Numbered from the stretch's first letter, positions 9,483-18,424 are shown. The stretch is 64,000 nucleotides of DNA from an uncultured Clostridium sp. (GCA_958422185.1 CATZNW010000007.1:21598-85597); one strand, 5' to 3'. Numbers and translations: made by a program. The notes: a model not told the origin generated them from the sequence alone.

Positions 9483-9532
9483 ATCTATGCTTCCTTACAA
9501 AACGAAAAAATTTTCTCCAACTGAAATTGTAA

Positions 9533-11368
9533 TTATTTATCCAGCGGTTTCATGGTCGGGAATAAAAGGACATCGCGTATGCTGTAGGAATCCGTAAGCA
9601 GCATGACAAGCCTGTCTATACCTATTCCCAGACCGCCTGTTGGAGGCATACCGTACTCAAGGGCGGTAACGAAATCGTGGTCAATCATATTCGCCTCGTC
9701 GTCCCCCGCCTCACGAAGTTTCATCTGCGCCTCAAAGCGTTTCATCTGATCTATCGGGTCATTAAGTTCGGAATATGCGTTTCCGTACTCGCCGCCCATA
9801 ATAAACAACTCAAATCTTTCCGTAAGCGCGGGGCAATCCGGCTTTCTCTTTGTAAGCGGGCTGATTTCGACCGGGTAATCCATAATGAATGTGGGCTGAA
9901 CAAGATTTTTCTCCACAAACTCTTCAAAGAAGGAATTGAGAACGTCGCCCCATGTTTCCTTGCCGGGCTGAACTTCAATATCCTTTTCTTTTGCGATCGC
10001 GACCGCCTTTTCGTTATCGGACATAAATTCGGCAAAATCTATGCCGCTGAACTTTTTAACAGCATCGATCATAGTCATTCTCGCAAACGGAGTTTCAAGG
10101 TCTATATCCGTGCCGCAGTAAGTGATATGAAGAGTGCCGCAGGCGTCCTGCGCAGCCTGCCTGATAAGCGCCTCCGCAATATCCATCATTCCGTGATAAT
10201 CCGTATATGCCTGATAGAGTTCTATACAGGTAAACTCAGGATTGTGGCGGACGTCCATACCCTCGTTCCTGAAGTTTCTGCCGATCTCATAAACTCGTTC
10301 CATACCGCCGACGATCAGCCTTTTCAGATATAATTCTGTTGCTATACGCAGATACATATCCAGGTTCAGCGTATTGTGGTGCGTTATAAAAGGTCTTGCC
10401 GCAGCTCCGCCCGGGATCGTATTGAGCATGGGCGTTTCCACCTCAATAAATCCGTGGCTGTCAAGATAATTTCTGATGGAAGTTATTATCTTTGAACGCT
10501 TGATGAAAGTGTCCTTAACATCAGGGTTCATGATCATATCAAGATAGCGTTTTCTGTATCTTGTATCCGTATCCGTTAAGCCGTGAAATTTCTCCGGAAG
10601 CGGAAGAAGGGATTTTGAGAGGAGTCTTATGGTTTTTGCGTGAACGGAGATCTCACCAGTGCGGGTCTTGAAAACGAATCCGTTTACTTCAACGATATCC
10701 CCAATATCCCATTTCTTGAACTCGGCGTATTCCGCCTCGCCTATATCATTCATTCGCACATAGACCTGGATCTTACCTTCCCTGTCCTGCACGTCAATAA
10801 AATTCGCCTTGCCCATGTCGCGCCAGGTCATGATCCTGCCGCAGATAGTAACGTCTTTGCCCTCAAGCGCATCATAATTATTTTTAATATCCGCGCTTTC
10901 ATCCGTCTGGTTCGCTGTTGTGATCTCAAACGGGTCTTTACCGGCGTTCTGAAGAGCACAAAGCTTGTCCACACGGATCTGCCTGAGTTCATTTTCCGAA
11001 AGTACGACTTCAGCAACAGCCATGGGGGCAGCGTTTGCATTATTGCCTATGAACTCTATATTTTTAAGCGCCTCTTCCTCAGAATCCGCGCTGCCCGTGC
11101 AGGCAACGGTTCCCGTCTGAAGAAACAGCGTATATTTGATCTTATCCCCGTCCCGTTCCACAAGATATTTAGGATTTGTTTTTTCCTCGTCATTTTGCAG
11201 GGTGTTCTGTACTTTCATGCGGCTGTTTTTCTTTACCGCTTTAACGCCGCGCCGGCACTCGTCCTCTTTCTGAAAGACAGGTGATCCGGCATAGACCTTA
11301 TTATCGTCCTTAAAAACGAAAGAAAAGGTGTTATCGGCATTTTTGCTGATCTCAAACTTTCCAGCCAT
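9533..11368 (-). CDS. lysS: Lysyl-tRNA synthetase, class II, with tandem DUF1508-like N-terminal extension
   Basis: Residues from about 123 form a complete class II LysRS: OB-fold tRNA-binding domain, motif 2 FRNEGMDVRHNPEFT, and motif 3 GGLGIGIDRLVM near the end. It charges tRNA-Lys. Unusually it has about 120 extra N-terminal residues. Residues 1-51 resemble a YegP/DUF1508 repeat (GKFEISKNADNTFSFVFK, then VKAVKKNS), and 67-112 look like a second, diverged copy. The start at 11368 has AGAGGTAG upstream, while the internal Met at 116 has no ribosome site, so the fusion seems genuine. The gene lies 12 bp after greA in one operon. The role of the extension is unknown. Confidence 0.93.
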   Translation of the reverse strand: MAGKFEISKNADNTFSFVFKDDNKVYAGSPVFQKEDECRRGVKAVKKNSRMKVQNTLQNDEEKTNPKYLVERDGDKIKYTLFLQTGTVACTGSADSEEEALKNIEFIGNNANAAPMAVAEVVLSENELRQIRVDKLCALQNAGKDPFEITTANQTDESADIKNNYDALEGKDVTICGRIMTWRDMGKANFIDVQDREGKIQVYVRMNDIGEAEYAEFKKWDIGDIVEVNGFVFKTRTGEISVHAKTIRLLSKSLLPLPEKFHGLTDTDTRYRKRYLDMIMNPDVKDTFIKRSKIITSIRNYLDSHGFIEVETPMLNTIPGGAAARPFITHHNTLNLDMYLRIATELYLKRLIVGGMERVYEIGRNFRNEGMDVRHNPEFTCIELYQAYTDYHGMMDIAEALIRQAAQDACGTLHITYCGTDIDLETPFARMTMIDAVKKFSGIDFAEFMSDNEKAVAIAKEKDIEVQPGKETWGDVLNSFFEEFVEKNLVQPTFIMDYPVEISPLTKRKPDCPALTERFELFIMGGEYGNAYSELNDPIDQMKRFEAQMKLREAGDDEANMIDHDFVTALEYGMPPTGGLGIGIDRLVMLLTDSYSIRDVLLFPTMKPLDK

Positions 11369-11380
11369 ATATTCTACCTC

Positions 11381-11848
11381 TTATTCAATATTCAGTATTT
11401 CGTATTCAATATTTCCGATAGGAGCCTCGACCGTTACCGTCTCTCCCGCCTTTGAACCGATAAGTGCTTTTCCCACCGGGCTTTCGTCAGAGATTTTGCC
11501 GTTTGACGGATCTGACTGCGCAAATCCAACGATCTCATAAACGGATTCAGCGCCGTCGGACAGGCGTTTGACGGTTACCTTTTTGCCGATAGAAACTGCG
11601 TCCGCATCCTCAATATCTATGATCTCCGCGTGATCGATCTGATATTCGAGCTCGTTAATTCTTGCCTCGATCTTAGCCTGCTCGGATTTTGCTTCATCAT
11701 ATTCGCTGTTTTCGGAAAGATCGCCGTAGGAACGGGCAACCTTAAGTTTTTCGGCTATATCGATACGGCCCTCTGTTTTGAGCGCCTCAAGTTCTTTTTC
11801 AAGTTCCGCCTTTCCTGCTGCGGTCATCTTAAAGGTTTTAGCTGCCAT
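11381..11848 (-). CDS. greA: Transcription elongation factor GreA
   Basis: This 155-residue protein has the N-terminal coiled coil with LKVARSYGDLSENSEYDEAKSEQ, the acidic tip that rescues backtracked RNA polymerase, and a C-terminal FKBP-like domain ending ESPVGKALIGSKAGE. I chose ATG 11848, which follows AAAGGAG by 12 bp. The in-frame codon at 11872 would lie only about 8 nt from the predicted transcription start. It is the first gene of a greA-lysS operon. Confidence 0.96.
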   Translation of the reverse strand: MAAKTFKMTAAGKAELEKELEALKTEGRIDIAEKLKVARSYGDLSENSEYDEAKSEQAKIEARINELEYQIDHAEIIDIEDADAVSIGKKVTVKRLSDGAESVYEIVGFAQSDPSNGKISDESPVGKALIGSKAGETVTVEAPIGNIEYEILNIE

Positions 11849-11886
11849 AATAAAATGATACTCCTTTACCATATTTTTATCATTTA

Positions 11887-11915
11887 ATTATATATTATAA
11901 TATATAGGATGTCAA
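11887..11915 (-). promoter_or_regulatory. Consensus sigmaA promoter of greA-lysS
   Basis: Minus strand TTGACA, 17 bp, TATAAT: a perfect consensus. It predicts strong constitutive transcription starting near 11880. Confidence 0.85.
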
Positions 11916-12017
11916 GTAAAGTAAAATAACACGGTTGTAAACAAATTGAAATCAAAAATGAGCTTCATAAAGACAATTCAATGGAAAACAGAACAGAAAA
12001 TTAAATTGTTTTATGGC

Positions 12018-12791
12018 TTATGTCTTCTTTTGTGCCAGGTATAAGTCAATCGTATCGTAGATTCTAATATTACCGCCGATAGTGTTTATGGCTTGCCGCA
12101 TATCGTTTTCAAAACGGATCTTTTTATCCGGAGAAAGCAAACGATGATCTGAATAAGTATTCAGAAGGTGAATATAATCTTCCGTCGCAAGGACTCTGGT
12201 TCGGTAAAACAGTTTGCTTCTGACATTTTCAAATCCGGCTTCTCTAAGCTCGGCGAGGATTTTTTTGCAATCCTTTTCACAAAATTCCGTTTGTTTCTTT
12301 TTAGACGGACAATATTTATCGTACACTTGTTGACTGGCTGCATTACTCTTATCATTTTCTCTGTTCACAAACGGATGATTCCAAAACAATGCTAAACTTC
12401 CGCCGGGTTTCAAAAGATGTGTAACTTTTGCATATTTTTCCGGCATCGGCAGCCAGTGAAACGCAGTTGCGCTGTAGATAAAATCATATTCATCCGGGTT
12501 AAACGAAGCGGTCATAAAATCGCTGTTTATAACTTTAAAATTGCCGTAAGCCCGGTATTTTCTGCCGACAAACGCACTTAACCGATCGCCGATTTCTACC
12601 GCGGTCACCTTACAATCTGCATTTAAAAACGGCTCTGTTGCCTGCCCTGTGCCTACCCCTATTTCAAGTAATTGACTGTTTTCATTGAGCACTGCATACG
12701 AAAATATCTCGTCATAAACTTCTTTAGGATATACCGGTCGGTATCGATCGTAATTCAGTTCATCCTCATTAAAAACAAATACTTTATTCAT
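12018..12791 (-). CDS. Class I SAM-dependent methyltransferase
   Basis: The product has the SAM-binding motif LLEIGVGTGQAT (about 42-53), an acidic residue ending strand 2 (AVEIGD), and the YDFIYSATAFHW / LLKPGGSLALFW pair typical of small-molecule type-11 methyltransferases. Substrate unknown. I chose ATG 12791, which has AGGT upstream; the frame extends two codons to a TTG. It is last in a four-gene minus-strand group with MazG and NUDIX proteins. Confidence 0.85.
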   Translation of the reverse strand: MNKVFVFNEDELNYDRYRPVYPKEVYDEIFSYAVLNENSQLLEIGVGTGQATEPFLNADCKVTAVEIGDRLSAFVGRKYRAYGNFKVINSDFMTASFNPDEYDFIYSATAFHWLPMPEKYAKVTHLLKPGGSLALFWNHPFVNRENDKSNAASQQVYDKYCPSKKKQTEFCEKDCKKILAELREAGFENVRSKLFYRTRVLATEDYIHLLNTYSDHRLLSPDKKIRFENDMRQAINTIGGNIRIYDTIDLYLAQKKT

Positions 12792-12811
12792 ATACAAATA
12801 CCTGCAAAAAA

Positions 12812-13132
12812 TCAGCGGTTTAGTTCAAGCAGAATGTTTGATTTATATTTTTTATTATTGATTTCTTCCTTTATTTTTATTGCGTTTTCCAAATCTATAT
12901 TATAGCAATTGGCAATGGCAATAGCATAATAGATTACATCCCAAAGTTCTTCATCAATCGTTCCTTTGATGCTGTTTGACTTATCACTTAAAATATTACC
13001 TTTTCTGATTGCTTCTGCAAGTTCTCCCACTTCTTCCGAAAGTTTCAGAAAATAATCCCTTACAGCTTCAGGCTTGTAATCCTTTAATTTAATATAATTC
13101 TGTAAATATTTAACCGTAATCTGACCTTCCAT
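12812..13132 (-). CDS. MazG-like nucleotide pyrophosphohydrolase
   Basis: This 106-residue protein carries the MazG helix motifs EEVGELAEAIRKG (about 33-45) and DEELWDVIYYAIAIAN (about 60-75), whose acidic residues bind Mg2+. Members hydrolyse NTPs or dNTPs to monophosphates and pyrophosphate, often to clear damaged nucleotides. AAGGAG precedes the ATG. It is next to a NUDIX hydrolase gene, a sensible partner for nucleotide-pool cleaning. Confidence 0.82.
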   Translation of the reverse strand: MEGQITVKYLQNYIKLKDYKPEAVRDYFLKLSEEVGELAEAIRKGNILSDKSNSIKGTIDEELWDVIYYAIAIANCYNIDLENAIKIKEEINNKKYKSNILLELNR

Positions 13133-13148
13133 AAAGTTCTCCTTATAT

Positions 13149-13637
13149 TCACGAAATTCCGAGTGGTGTTATATTCACATTCTCATTATCAACTGTTACA
13201 CAATAAAAAATATTCGTGTTGATACCTGTTTTAAGATAATGCTTGATAACATGCTGTGCCGTATACGGCATTTTCCTGCTGTTAAGCTCATTTACATCTA
13301 CCCATTCAAGAATTCCTTCTTTACAATGCTTTTTCATTACAGCGTCTTTCGTTAAATCTGCAAAAAAATAATAATTTATACGCAGTTCATCATCAACAAG
13401 TCTTAAAGCAACATAGCGAAGAGCAAGATTAGCCAAATCTTTTTCGTAAAGCCCTATTTCTTCTTTCATCTCACGCAAAACCGCCGCCTTTGCATTGTTG
13501 AGCTCGTCCTTTTCAAAGTGACCGCCTACTCCGCACCAAGAACGCTTCACAACTCTTGAGCCGATTCGATCAAGCAGCAATATTTTGTTGCCGTTTTTTA
13601 TGTATACAGTCGCCATATTTCTAAGTTTTCCATTCAT
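13149..13637 (-). CDS. NUDIX hydrolase, MutT/8-oxo-dGTPase-like
   Basis: The 162-residue product has a NUDIX box running from GGHFEKDE to REMKEEIGL (about 38-63), with two residues more than the usual seven between the first Glu and the REXXEE segment. The Mg2+-binding REMKEE is intact. Such enzymes hydrolyse nucleoside diphosphates linked to another moiety; the exact substrate is unknown. AAGGAAG lies before the ATG, and the start overlaps the end of the upstream frame by 4 bp. Confidence 0.85.
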   Translation of the reverse strand: MNGKLRNMATVYIKNGNKILLLDRIGSRVVKRSWCGVGGHFEKDELNNAKAAVLREMKEEIGLYEKDLANLALRYVALRLVDDELRINYYFFADLTKDAVMKKHCKEGILEWVDVNELNSRKMPYTAQHVIKHYLKTGINTNIFYCVTVDNENVNITPLGIS

Positions 13638-13870
13638 ATAATATCTTCCTTATCTGTATCAATTTTCAAGAAAAAATGTTTTTTGAATCTGCCGTTTTTG
13701 ATTGCTTTTTTCTCCTTGACCTTGAGTACATCTTCAAGCGAATCTTCGTCTGCAACAACCAGAGGATTAATCACCCTCCAGTCCCTGTCTTTTGACAATA
13801 TCCTTAAAGATAAGCTCTGCAATAGACGAACAGTATATACTGCCGTGGCAACAAACATATTTCTGATCAT
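13634..13870 (-). pseudogene. Decayed low-molecular-weight protein-tyrosine phosphatase, 5' part
   Basis: The frame has a good GGAGAGG site and an ATG at 13870 and reads MIRNMFV, then departs from any known protein. One base out of frame the sequence gives CHGSIYCSSIAELIFKDIVKRQGLE and stops at 13767. This matches the phosphatase P-loop CHGNICRSPMAE with single-base changes, and the catalytic Arg codon reads TGT (Cys). A 1-bp deletion after GTT explains the shift. The rest of the 78-codon open frame has no recognisable family, and about 120 residues of the phosphatase are missing. It might be translated as a short novel peptide. Confidence 0.7.
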
Positions 13871-13954
13871 AGCCTCTCCATTGATACTGCAAGTAAATAA
13901 GTCCTCTTAAATTATAAATTAAATGACGGATATACGCAACGATAATTTCGTTAT

Positions 13955-13982
13955 AAAAAATGCGGCAGTTCAAACTGCCGCA
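13955..13982 (-). terminator. Terminator of the lysC operon
   Basis: Stem TGCGGCAGTT (13961-13970) with AACTGCCGCA (13973-13982), followed on the minus strand by six T's. It lies 34 bp after the lysC stop. Confidence 0.9.
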
Positions 13983-14015
13983 ATGAAATACGTTTATGGA
14001 TCTATATTCCCGTGA

Positions 14016-15224
14016 TCAGTCGTTGGGGATAAACGCCTTATGGACGGCGGAAACGGCTCTGTCCGCGTCCTCAGCGGCGATGATGACAGAAATTTTGATC
14101 TCTGAGGTTGAGATCATCTGAATATTGATATTCTGGGCATAAAGCGCCTCAAACATCTTGGAAGCCGTGCCGGGGTGTGATTCCATACCGGCGCCGACGA
14201 TGGATACCTTTGCAACGTCTGTTGAGCATTTGATCTCCTTATCGCCCACGGCATCCATTTCACGCAGAGCCTCTATGGCAACCGGGCCGTTCGCCTTTGA
14301 AACGGTGAAAGTCAGATCCTTTGTACCGTCCCTGCCGACGGACTGGAGAATAATATCAACATTTATATTCTTCTGTGAAAGTTTTGAGAACACCTTGAAC
14401 ACAACGCCCGGAATGTCCTCAAGACCAACAACAGAGATCAAAGCAACATCCGTATCTTTCGTTACACCTCTTATAAGCATTTTTTCCATTTTTACTTTCT
14501 CCTTAACAATAGTTCCCGGAACGGGGTTTAATGATGACAGAACTTCAAGTTCAACAGAATATTTTTTTGCCATTTCAACAGAGCGGTTATTGAGCACCTG
14601 CGCGCCGAGAGTGGCAAGTTCGAGCATTTCATCATAAGTGATCTCGTCAAGTTTTCTGGCGCCTTCCACCTTACGCGGATCCGCCGTATAAACGCCCTCA
14701 ACATCCGTGAAGATCTGGCATTTATCAGCGTGCATCGCGGCGGCGATGGCAACGGCGGAAGTATCCGAGCCGCCGCGGCCGAGGGTAGTGAGATCATCAT
14801 ACCTGTTTATACCCTGAAATCCCGCAACAACAACAATATTGTGCTTAGCGATTTCTGCCTGAAGGCGGTTCGTTTTGATATTTTTAATACGTGCCGCGCC
14901 GTAAACGGAATTTGTATTAAAGCCCGCCTGCCAGCCGAGGAGCGAAATGACAGGAAAGCCGAGGCTTTCTATTGCCATAGCAAGAAGCGAGATAGAAATC
15001 TGCTCGCCCGCGGCAAGCAACTGATCCATTTCCCTTTTAGCGGCATTGGGATTGATCTCCATTGCCTTTTCGATAAGATCATCCGTTGTATCGCCCTGGG
15101 CGGAAACAACAACTACCACATCATTGCCCGCTTTATAGGTATCCGTAACGATACGCGCAACATTCATTACGCGCTCGGCATTCGCAACCGATGAACCGCC
15201 GAATTTCTGAACTATAAGTGACAT
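14016..15224 (-). CDS. lysC: Aspartate kinase
   Basis: This 402-residue enzyme begins VQKFGGSSVAN, the kinase signature, has GRGGSDTSAVAIAAA at the active site and two C-terminal ACT domains (from about 255) that usually bind lysine or threonine for feedback control. It phosphorylates aspartate, the first step to lysine, threonine and methionine. It lies 19 bp after hom in an ACT-regulator-hom-lysC operon. Confidence 0.96.
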   Translation of the reverse strand: MSLIVQKFGGSSVANAERVMNVARIVTDTYKAGNDVVVVVSAQGDTTDDLIEKAMEINPNAAKREMDQLLAAGEQISISLLAMAIESLGFPVISLLGWQAGFNTNSVYGAARIKNIKTNRLQAEIAKHNIVVVAGFQGINRYDDLTTLGRGGSDTSAVAIAAAMHADKCQIFTDVEGVYTADPRKVEGARKLDEITYDEMLELATLGAQVLNNRSVEMAKKYSVELEVLSSLNPVPGTIVKEKVKMEKMLIRGVTKDTDVALISVVGLEDIPGVVFKVFSKLSQKNINVDIILQSVGRDGTKDLTFTVSKANGPVAIEALREMDAVGDKEIKCSTDVAKVSIVGAGMESHPGTASKMFEALYAQNINIQMISTSEIKISVIIAAEDADRAVSAVHKAFIPND

Positions 15225-15243
15225 AAAAAACGTATCCTCCGAA

Positions 15244-16461
15244 TCAATAATTTGTTACTTTAATTACATTGAGCACCTTGGAATCGCCGAGTATCTCATA
15301 AAGTTTCGCCTGAGTCATGGAATCTGTTATAAATGCGACCTCATCGGAAGGCTGACCCGTTCTTGAAAGGAATTTAACATCATTAAACATGCTCATAACT
15401 TCACTTTCGGAAAGTTTTGCTCTTACATAGAAAGGCATTTCCAGCTGCGTTTTATAATCCACAACATAATCCTCTTCGCCGGGGCCCCAGCCGAAGATCT
15501 TTCTTCTGGCAACATGCTTTGCGCAGTCCACCATATCGGCAACGACTGCCGATGCGGTAGGAAGCTTACCGGCTCCCCTGCCATAAAAGCAAACGTCCCC
15601 CACAGCATCGCCGCGCACAAGAATGGCGTTGAAAACATCGCGAACGCTTGCAAGCTGGCTGCCGTTATAAACCACGGCCGGACTTACGAAAGCGGCAATA
15701 TTGTTTTCATCAATATATTTGATCTGGCCAAGGAGTTTTATAACTCCGTTTGCAGAATGAATATAAGAAACATCCTCCAGCGTTATATTCGAAATGCCTT
15801 CCGTTTCCACCTGCGACGGATAAACGTGTTTGCCGAAAGCGAGCGACGCAAGGATACAGACTTTGCGGCACGCGTCGTGCCCTTCAATATCCGCAGTCGG
15901 ATCTTTTTCCGCATAACCGTTCTTCTGGGCAAGCTTAAGGGCGTCGCCGAAACTCATATCATCCTCTATCATTTTGGTTAAGATAAAATTCGTTGTGCCG
16001 TTTAAAATGCCCGCAATGCCCTCTATATGGTTTGCGGCAAGACACTGCGACATCGGGCGGATAATGGGAATACCGCCGCCGACGCTTGCCTCAAACAGAT
16101 AATTTGTGCCGCTTTCTTTAGCGGTTTCAAGCAGTTCAAGCCCTTTCTGGGCAACAAGCTCTTTATTTGACGTAACTACGGATTTGCCGGCTTTAAGAAG
16201 TTTCATTGTAAAATCATAAGCCGGATTTATTCCGCCCATAGTTTCGGCTACGACCTTGATCTCCGGATCATCTAATATCTCGTTAAAATCCTTGGTGAGC
16301 ACATCTTCGTGCGCGTCACCCGGAAAATCACGCAGATCAAGAATCTTTGCTATTTCAAGTTCGATACCGCCGGAGCGTTTGGCTATAACGTCTTCATGCG
16401 TGTCTATAACCTCCGCCACGCCGCTGCCCACAGTGCCGTAGCCCATTATTGCAACTTTCAT
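15244..16461 (-). CDS. hom: Homoserine dehydrogenase
   Basis: The 405-residue protein has the nucleotide-binding GYGTVGSGV, the substrate loop GILNGTTNFILTKM and the catalytic GYAEKDPTADIEGHDACRK segment, plus a C-terminal ACT domain from about residue 320. It reduces aspartate semialdehyde to homoserine. It lies between an ACT-domain regulator gene and lysC with gaps of 15 and 19 bp. Confidence 0.96.
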   Translation of the reverse strand: MKVAIMGYGTVGSGVAEVIDTHEDVIAKRSGGIELEIAKILDLRDFPGDAHEDVLTKDFNEILDDPEIKVVAETMGGINPAYDFTMKLLKAGKSVVTSNKELVAQKGLELLETAKESGTNYLFEASVGGGIPIIRPMSQCLAANHIEGIAGILNGTTNFILTKMIEDDMSFGDALKLAQKNGYAEKDPTADIEGHDACRKVCILASLAFGKHVYPSQVETEGISNITLEDVSYIHSANGVIKLLGQIKYIDENNIAAFVSPAVVYNGSQLASVRDVFNAILVRGDAVGDVCFYGRGAGKLPTASAVVADMVDCAKHVARRKIFGWGPGEEDYVVDYKTQLEMPFYVRAKLSESEVMSMFNDVKFLSRTGQPSDEVAFITDSMTQAKLYEILGDSKVLNVIKVTNY

Positions 16462-16476
16462 ATTTAACCTCCTGCA

Positions 16477-16911
16477 TCAGCTGTTTATATCAACGGCACG
16501 AACGCCGTTTATATCGTTAAGGCAATCGATCAGCGAATCCACATCATCAGTCATTTCCGCGGTATATACCGCAAGAGAAACATCCGCGACGCCGTTTTTC
16601 GGCACATTCTGATTTATGGAAAGCACATTCGCGCCAAGCCTGTATAATTCCGCCGTTACTGCGGAAAGAACGCCTTTCGTATCTTTGAGCCTGAGCGCCA
16701 GCGTAAGCACTTCTCCCTCATTCTGCGGATTATACTCAAAAATCCCGTCTTTATATTTATAATATGCAGATCGCGAGATCCCGGCCATTTTTACGGCCTG
16801 AGTGGCATTTGCCGCTTCGCCGGAAGCAAGCAGCGATTTGGCAAAAACAACTTTTGAATAGATGTCAGGCAGAAGATCCTGATTTACAAGAAGATATTTA
16901 TATTTGGCCAA
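16477..16911 (-). CDS. ACT domain-containing protein, UPF0735/PheB family
   Basis: The product has an N-terminal helix-turn-helix-like segment with AGISRSAYYKYKDGIF followed by an ACT domain (about 65-144), the UPF0735 architecture. Such proteins may sense an amino acid, but their function is unproven. I chose TTG 16911, which aligns with family N-termini (KYKYLLVNQDLLP) and has GGGTGGTGG upstream. A GTG at 16953 is in frame but lies only about 3 nt from the predicted transcription start. As first gene of the hom-lysC operon it could regulate it. Confidence 0.85.
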   Translation of the reverse strand: MAKYKYLLVNQDLLPDIYSKVVFAKSLLASGEAANATQAVKMAGISRSAYYKYKDGIFEYNPQNEGEVLTLALRLKDTKGVLSAVTAELYRLGANVLSINQNVPKNGVADVSLAVYTAEMTDDVDSLIDCLNDINGVRAVDINS

Positions 16912-16962
16912 ATCTGTCCACCACCCGCGTACATTTGTATTGCCGTGAAGCACACTTTAGAT

Positions 16963-16991
16963 ATAATATCACTAATGAATGAAATATACAA
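16963..16991 (-). promoter_or_regulatory. Promoter of the ACT-hom-lysC operon
   Basis: Minus strand TTGTAT, 17 bp, TATTAT, placing the transcript start near 16956. Confidence 0.55.
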
Positions 16992-17036
16992 GCATTTTTT
17001 AAAATTTTTTAAAATAATCTTGATTAATCTTGATTA

Positions 17037-17066
17037 TTGAATTATTATTGATTTAGAATATATATT
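17037..17066 (+). promoter_or_regulatory. Promoter of the AI-2E-family permease gene
   Basis: TTGAAT, 18 bp, TATATT, giving a leader of about 60 nt before ATG 17132. Confidence 0.45.
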
Positions 17067-17131
17067 AGAACGGTTTGCCTTCTGCAGATCGGAAACATTT
17101 TTGCAAACATATCTGTAAAAGAGGATTTTTA

Positions 17132-18376
17132 ATGAGTGAAAAAACAGAAAAGAAACGAGCCTTTTTGATCAACCTATTATTTATTGCGGCGATACTCGGT
17201 CTGATTTATGTATTTTTTAAATACCTTTTCTGGCCTGTGGCTCCGTTTTTGCTTTCGTTTTTCTTTGCGATGCTTTTGCAGAAGCCGCTCCGGTGGCTAA
17301 CAAAAAAATCAAAGGGTAAAGGGCGCGGGATATGGTCCGTTGTGCTCGTGCTGCTTTCAATAGCGATCATTCTTGTACCGATAATACTGATTATTTATAA
17401 TCTTATCGGTCAGCTGAGGGAATTTGTTTCCTATCTTATTGGACAGCTGGCGGATTTTCCGCAGTTTCTTGCAGACCTGCAGGAAATACTCCTAAAAACG
17501 ATCAGTTTCCTGCCGGACAATCTTTACAGCACTGCCGCGCAAAAGATAACGGAAGTAATAAGCTCGCTGACTACAGATTTTGATATAAGCGCGCTCGGGC
17601 TGAGCGGAGACACCGTACGCAACACCATTACAAGCGGAGTCAGCGGAATATATAATGTTGCAAGAAATGTGCCCTCTGCCGTTATAGGCGTTGTAATCGG
17701 CATAATAGCATGGATCTTATTTACAAAAGATTATAACAAGGTGGTCGGGTTCATACAGCTTCAGCTGCCGGACGGCAAAAAGAATCTTCTTGTAGAAATA
17801 AAGCAGGTATTTTCAAACACGATCTTAAAAATGATAAGGGCATATGTTCTGATTATGTTTATAACATTCTGTGAGCTGTCGATCGGGTTCACGATCATGA
17901 GCGTTGCAGGGATCATGAACAACAGTTATCTTTATCTGATTGCGCTTGCTATTTGTATTTTTGATATTCTGCCGGTTGCCGGTTCCGGGGGAATACTGAT
18001 TCCGTGGGCAATCGTTTCACTGATAATGGGCAACACAGCACAGGCAATTGGGCTGCTTATTATTTACGCTGTAATAAGCGTAATCAGACAGTATATCGAG
18101 CCGAAGATAGTTGGTGATTCTCTTGGGGTCAATCCGCTTATAATGCTTGCCGGTCTTTATTTCGGGCTTAAGCTTTTCGGCGTTCTGGGAATGTTTATCG
18201 TTCCGATATCCCTAATGACTTTAAAAGCATTTAACGACACGGGCAGGATCCACATCTGGAAAACGCTGAATCCCATACCTGTAACGGTCGAAACGGAAAA
18301 AAAGCCGAAAAAAAGCTTTTTCAAAAGGCGCAGAAGCGAAGAATCGGAAAATACAACAGACAAAGAAAATGAATAA
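17132..18376 (+). CDS. AI-2E family (UPF0118, YtvI-like) membrane protein
   Basis: This 414-residue protein has about eight membrane segments and the family's C-terminal signatures, PVAGSGGILIPWAI and IRQYIEPKIVGDSLGVNP followed by a glycine-rich membrane segment. Family members have been linked to signal-molecule export, Na+/H+ exchange and, for YtvI, sporulation. I chose ATG 17132, which has AAGAGG 9 bp upstream; the frame opens earlier at 17075. The tail is basic and Lys-rich. Transported substrate unknown. Confidence 0.88.
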   Translation: MSEKTEKKRAFLINLLFIAAILGLIYVFFKYLFWPVAPFLLSFFFAMLLQKPLRWLTKKSKGKGRGIWSVVLVLLSIAIILVPIILIIYNLIGQLREFVSYLIGQLADFPQFLADLQEILLKTISFLPDNLYSTAAQKITEVISSLTTDFDISALGLSGDTVRNTITSGVSGIYNVARNVPSAVIGVVIGIIAWILFTKDYNKVVGFIQLQLPDGKKNLLVEIKQVFSNTILKMIRAYVLIMFITFCELSIGFTIMSVAGIMNNSYLYLIALAICIFDILPVAGSGGILIPWAIVSLIMGNTAQAIGLLIIYAVISVIRQYIEPKIVGDSLGVNPLIMLAGLYFGLKLFGVLGMFIVPISLMTLKAFNDTGRIHIWKTLNPIPVTVETEKKPKKSFFKRRRSEESENTTDKENE

Positions 18377-18424
18377 AAACACGGTCCCGAGTTGTGTTTA
18401 ACAATTCAGGACCGTGTTTTTTAT
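18376..18424. terminator. Bidirectional terminator
   Basis: Stem AAAACACGGTCC (18376-18387) with GGACCGTGTTTT (18409-18420) and a 21-nt loop. T runs follow on both strands. It ends the plus-strand permease gene and the convergent transporter-thioredoxin operon. Confidence 0.85.

Noticed and set aside
16905..16960. GGGTGGTGG in the ACT-operon leader resembling a T-box antiterminator core
   Set aside because: The T-box core continues into ACCGCG and is preceded by a specifier stem and followed by a terminator; none is present. It fits a ribosome site for TTG 16911.
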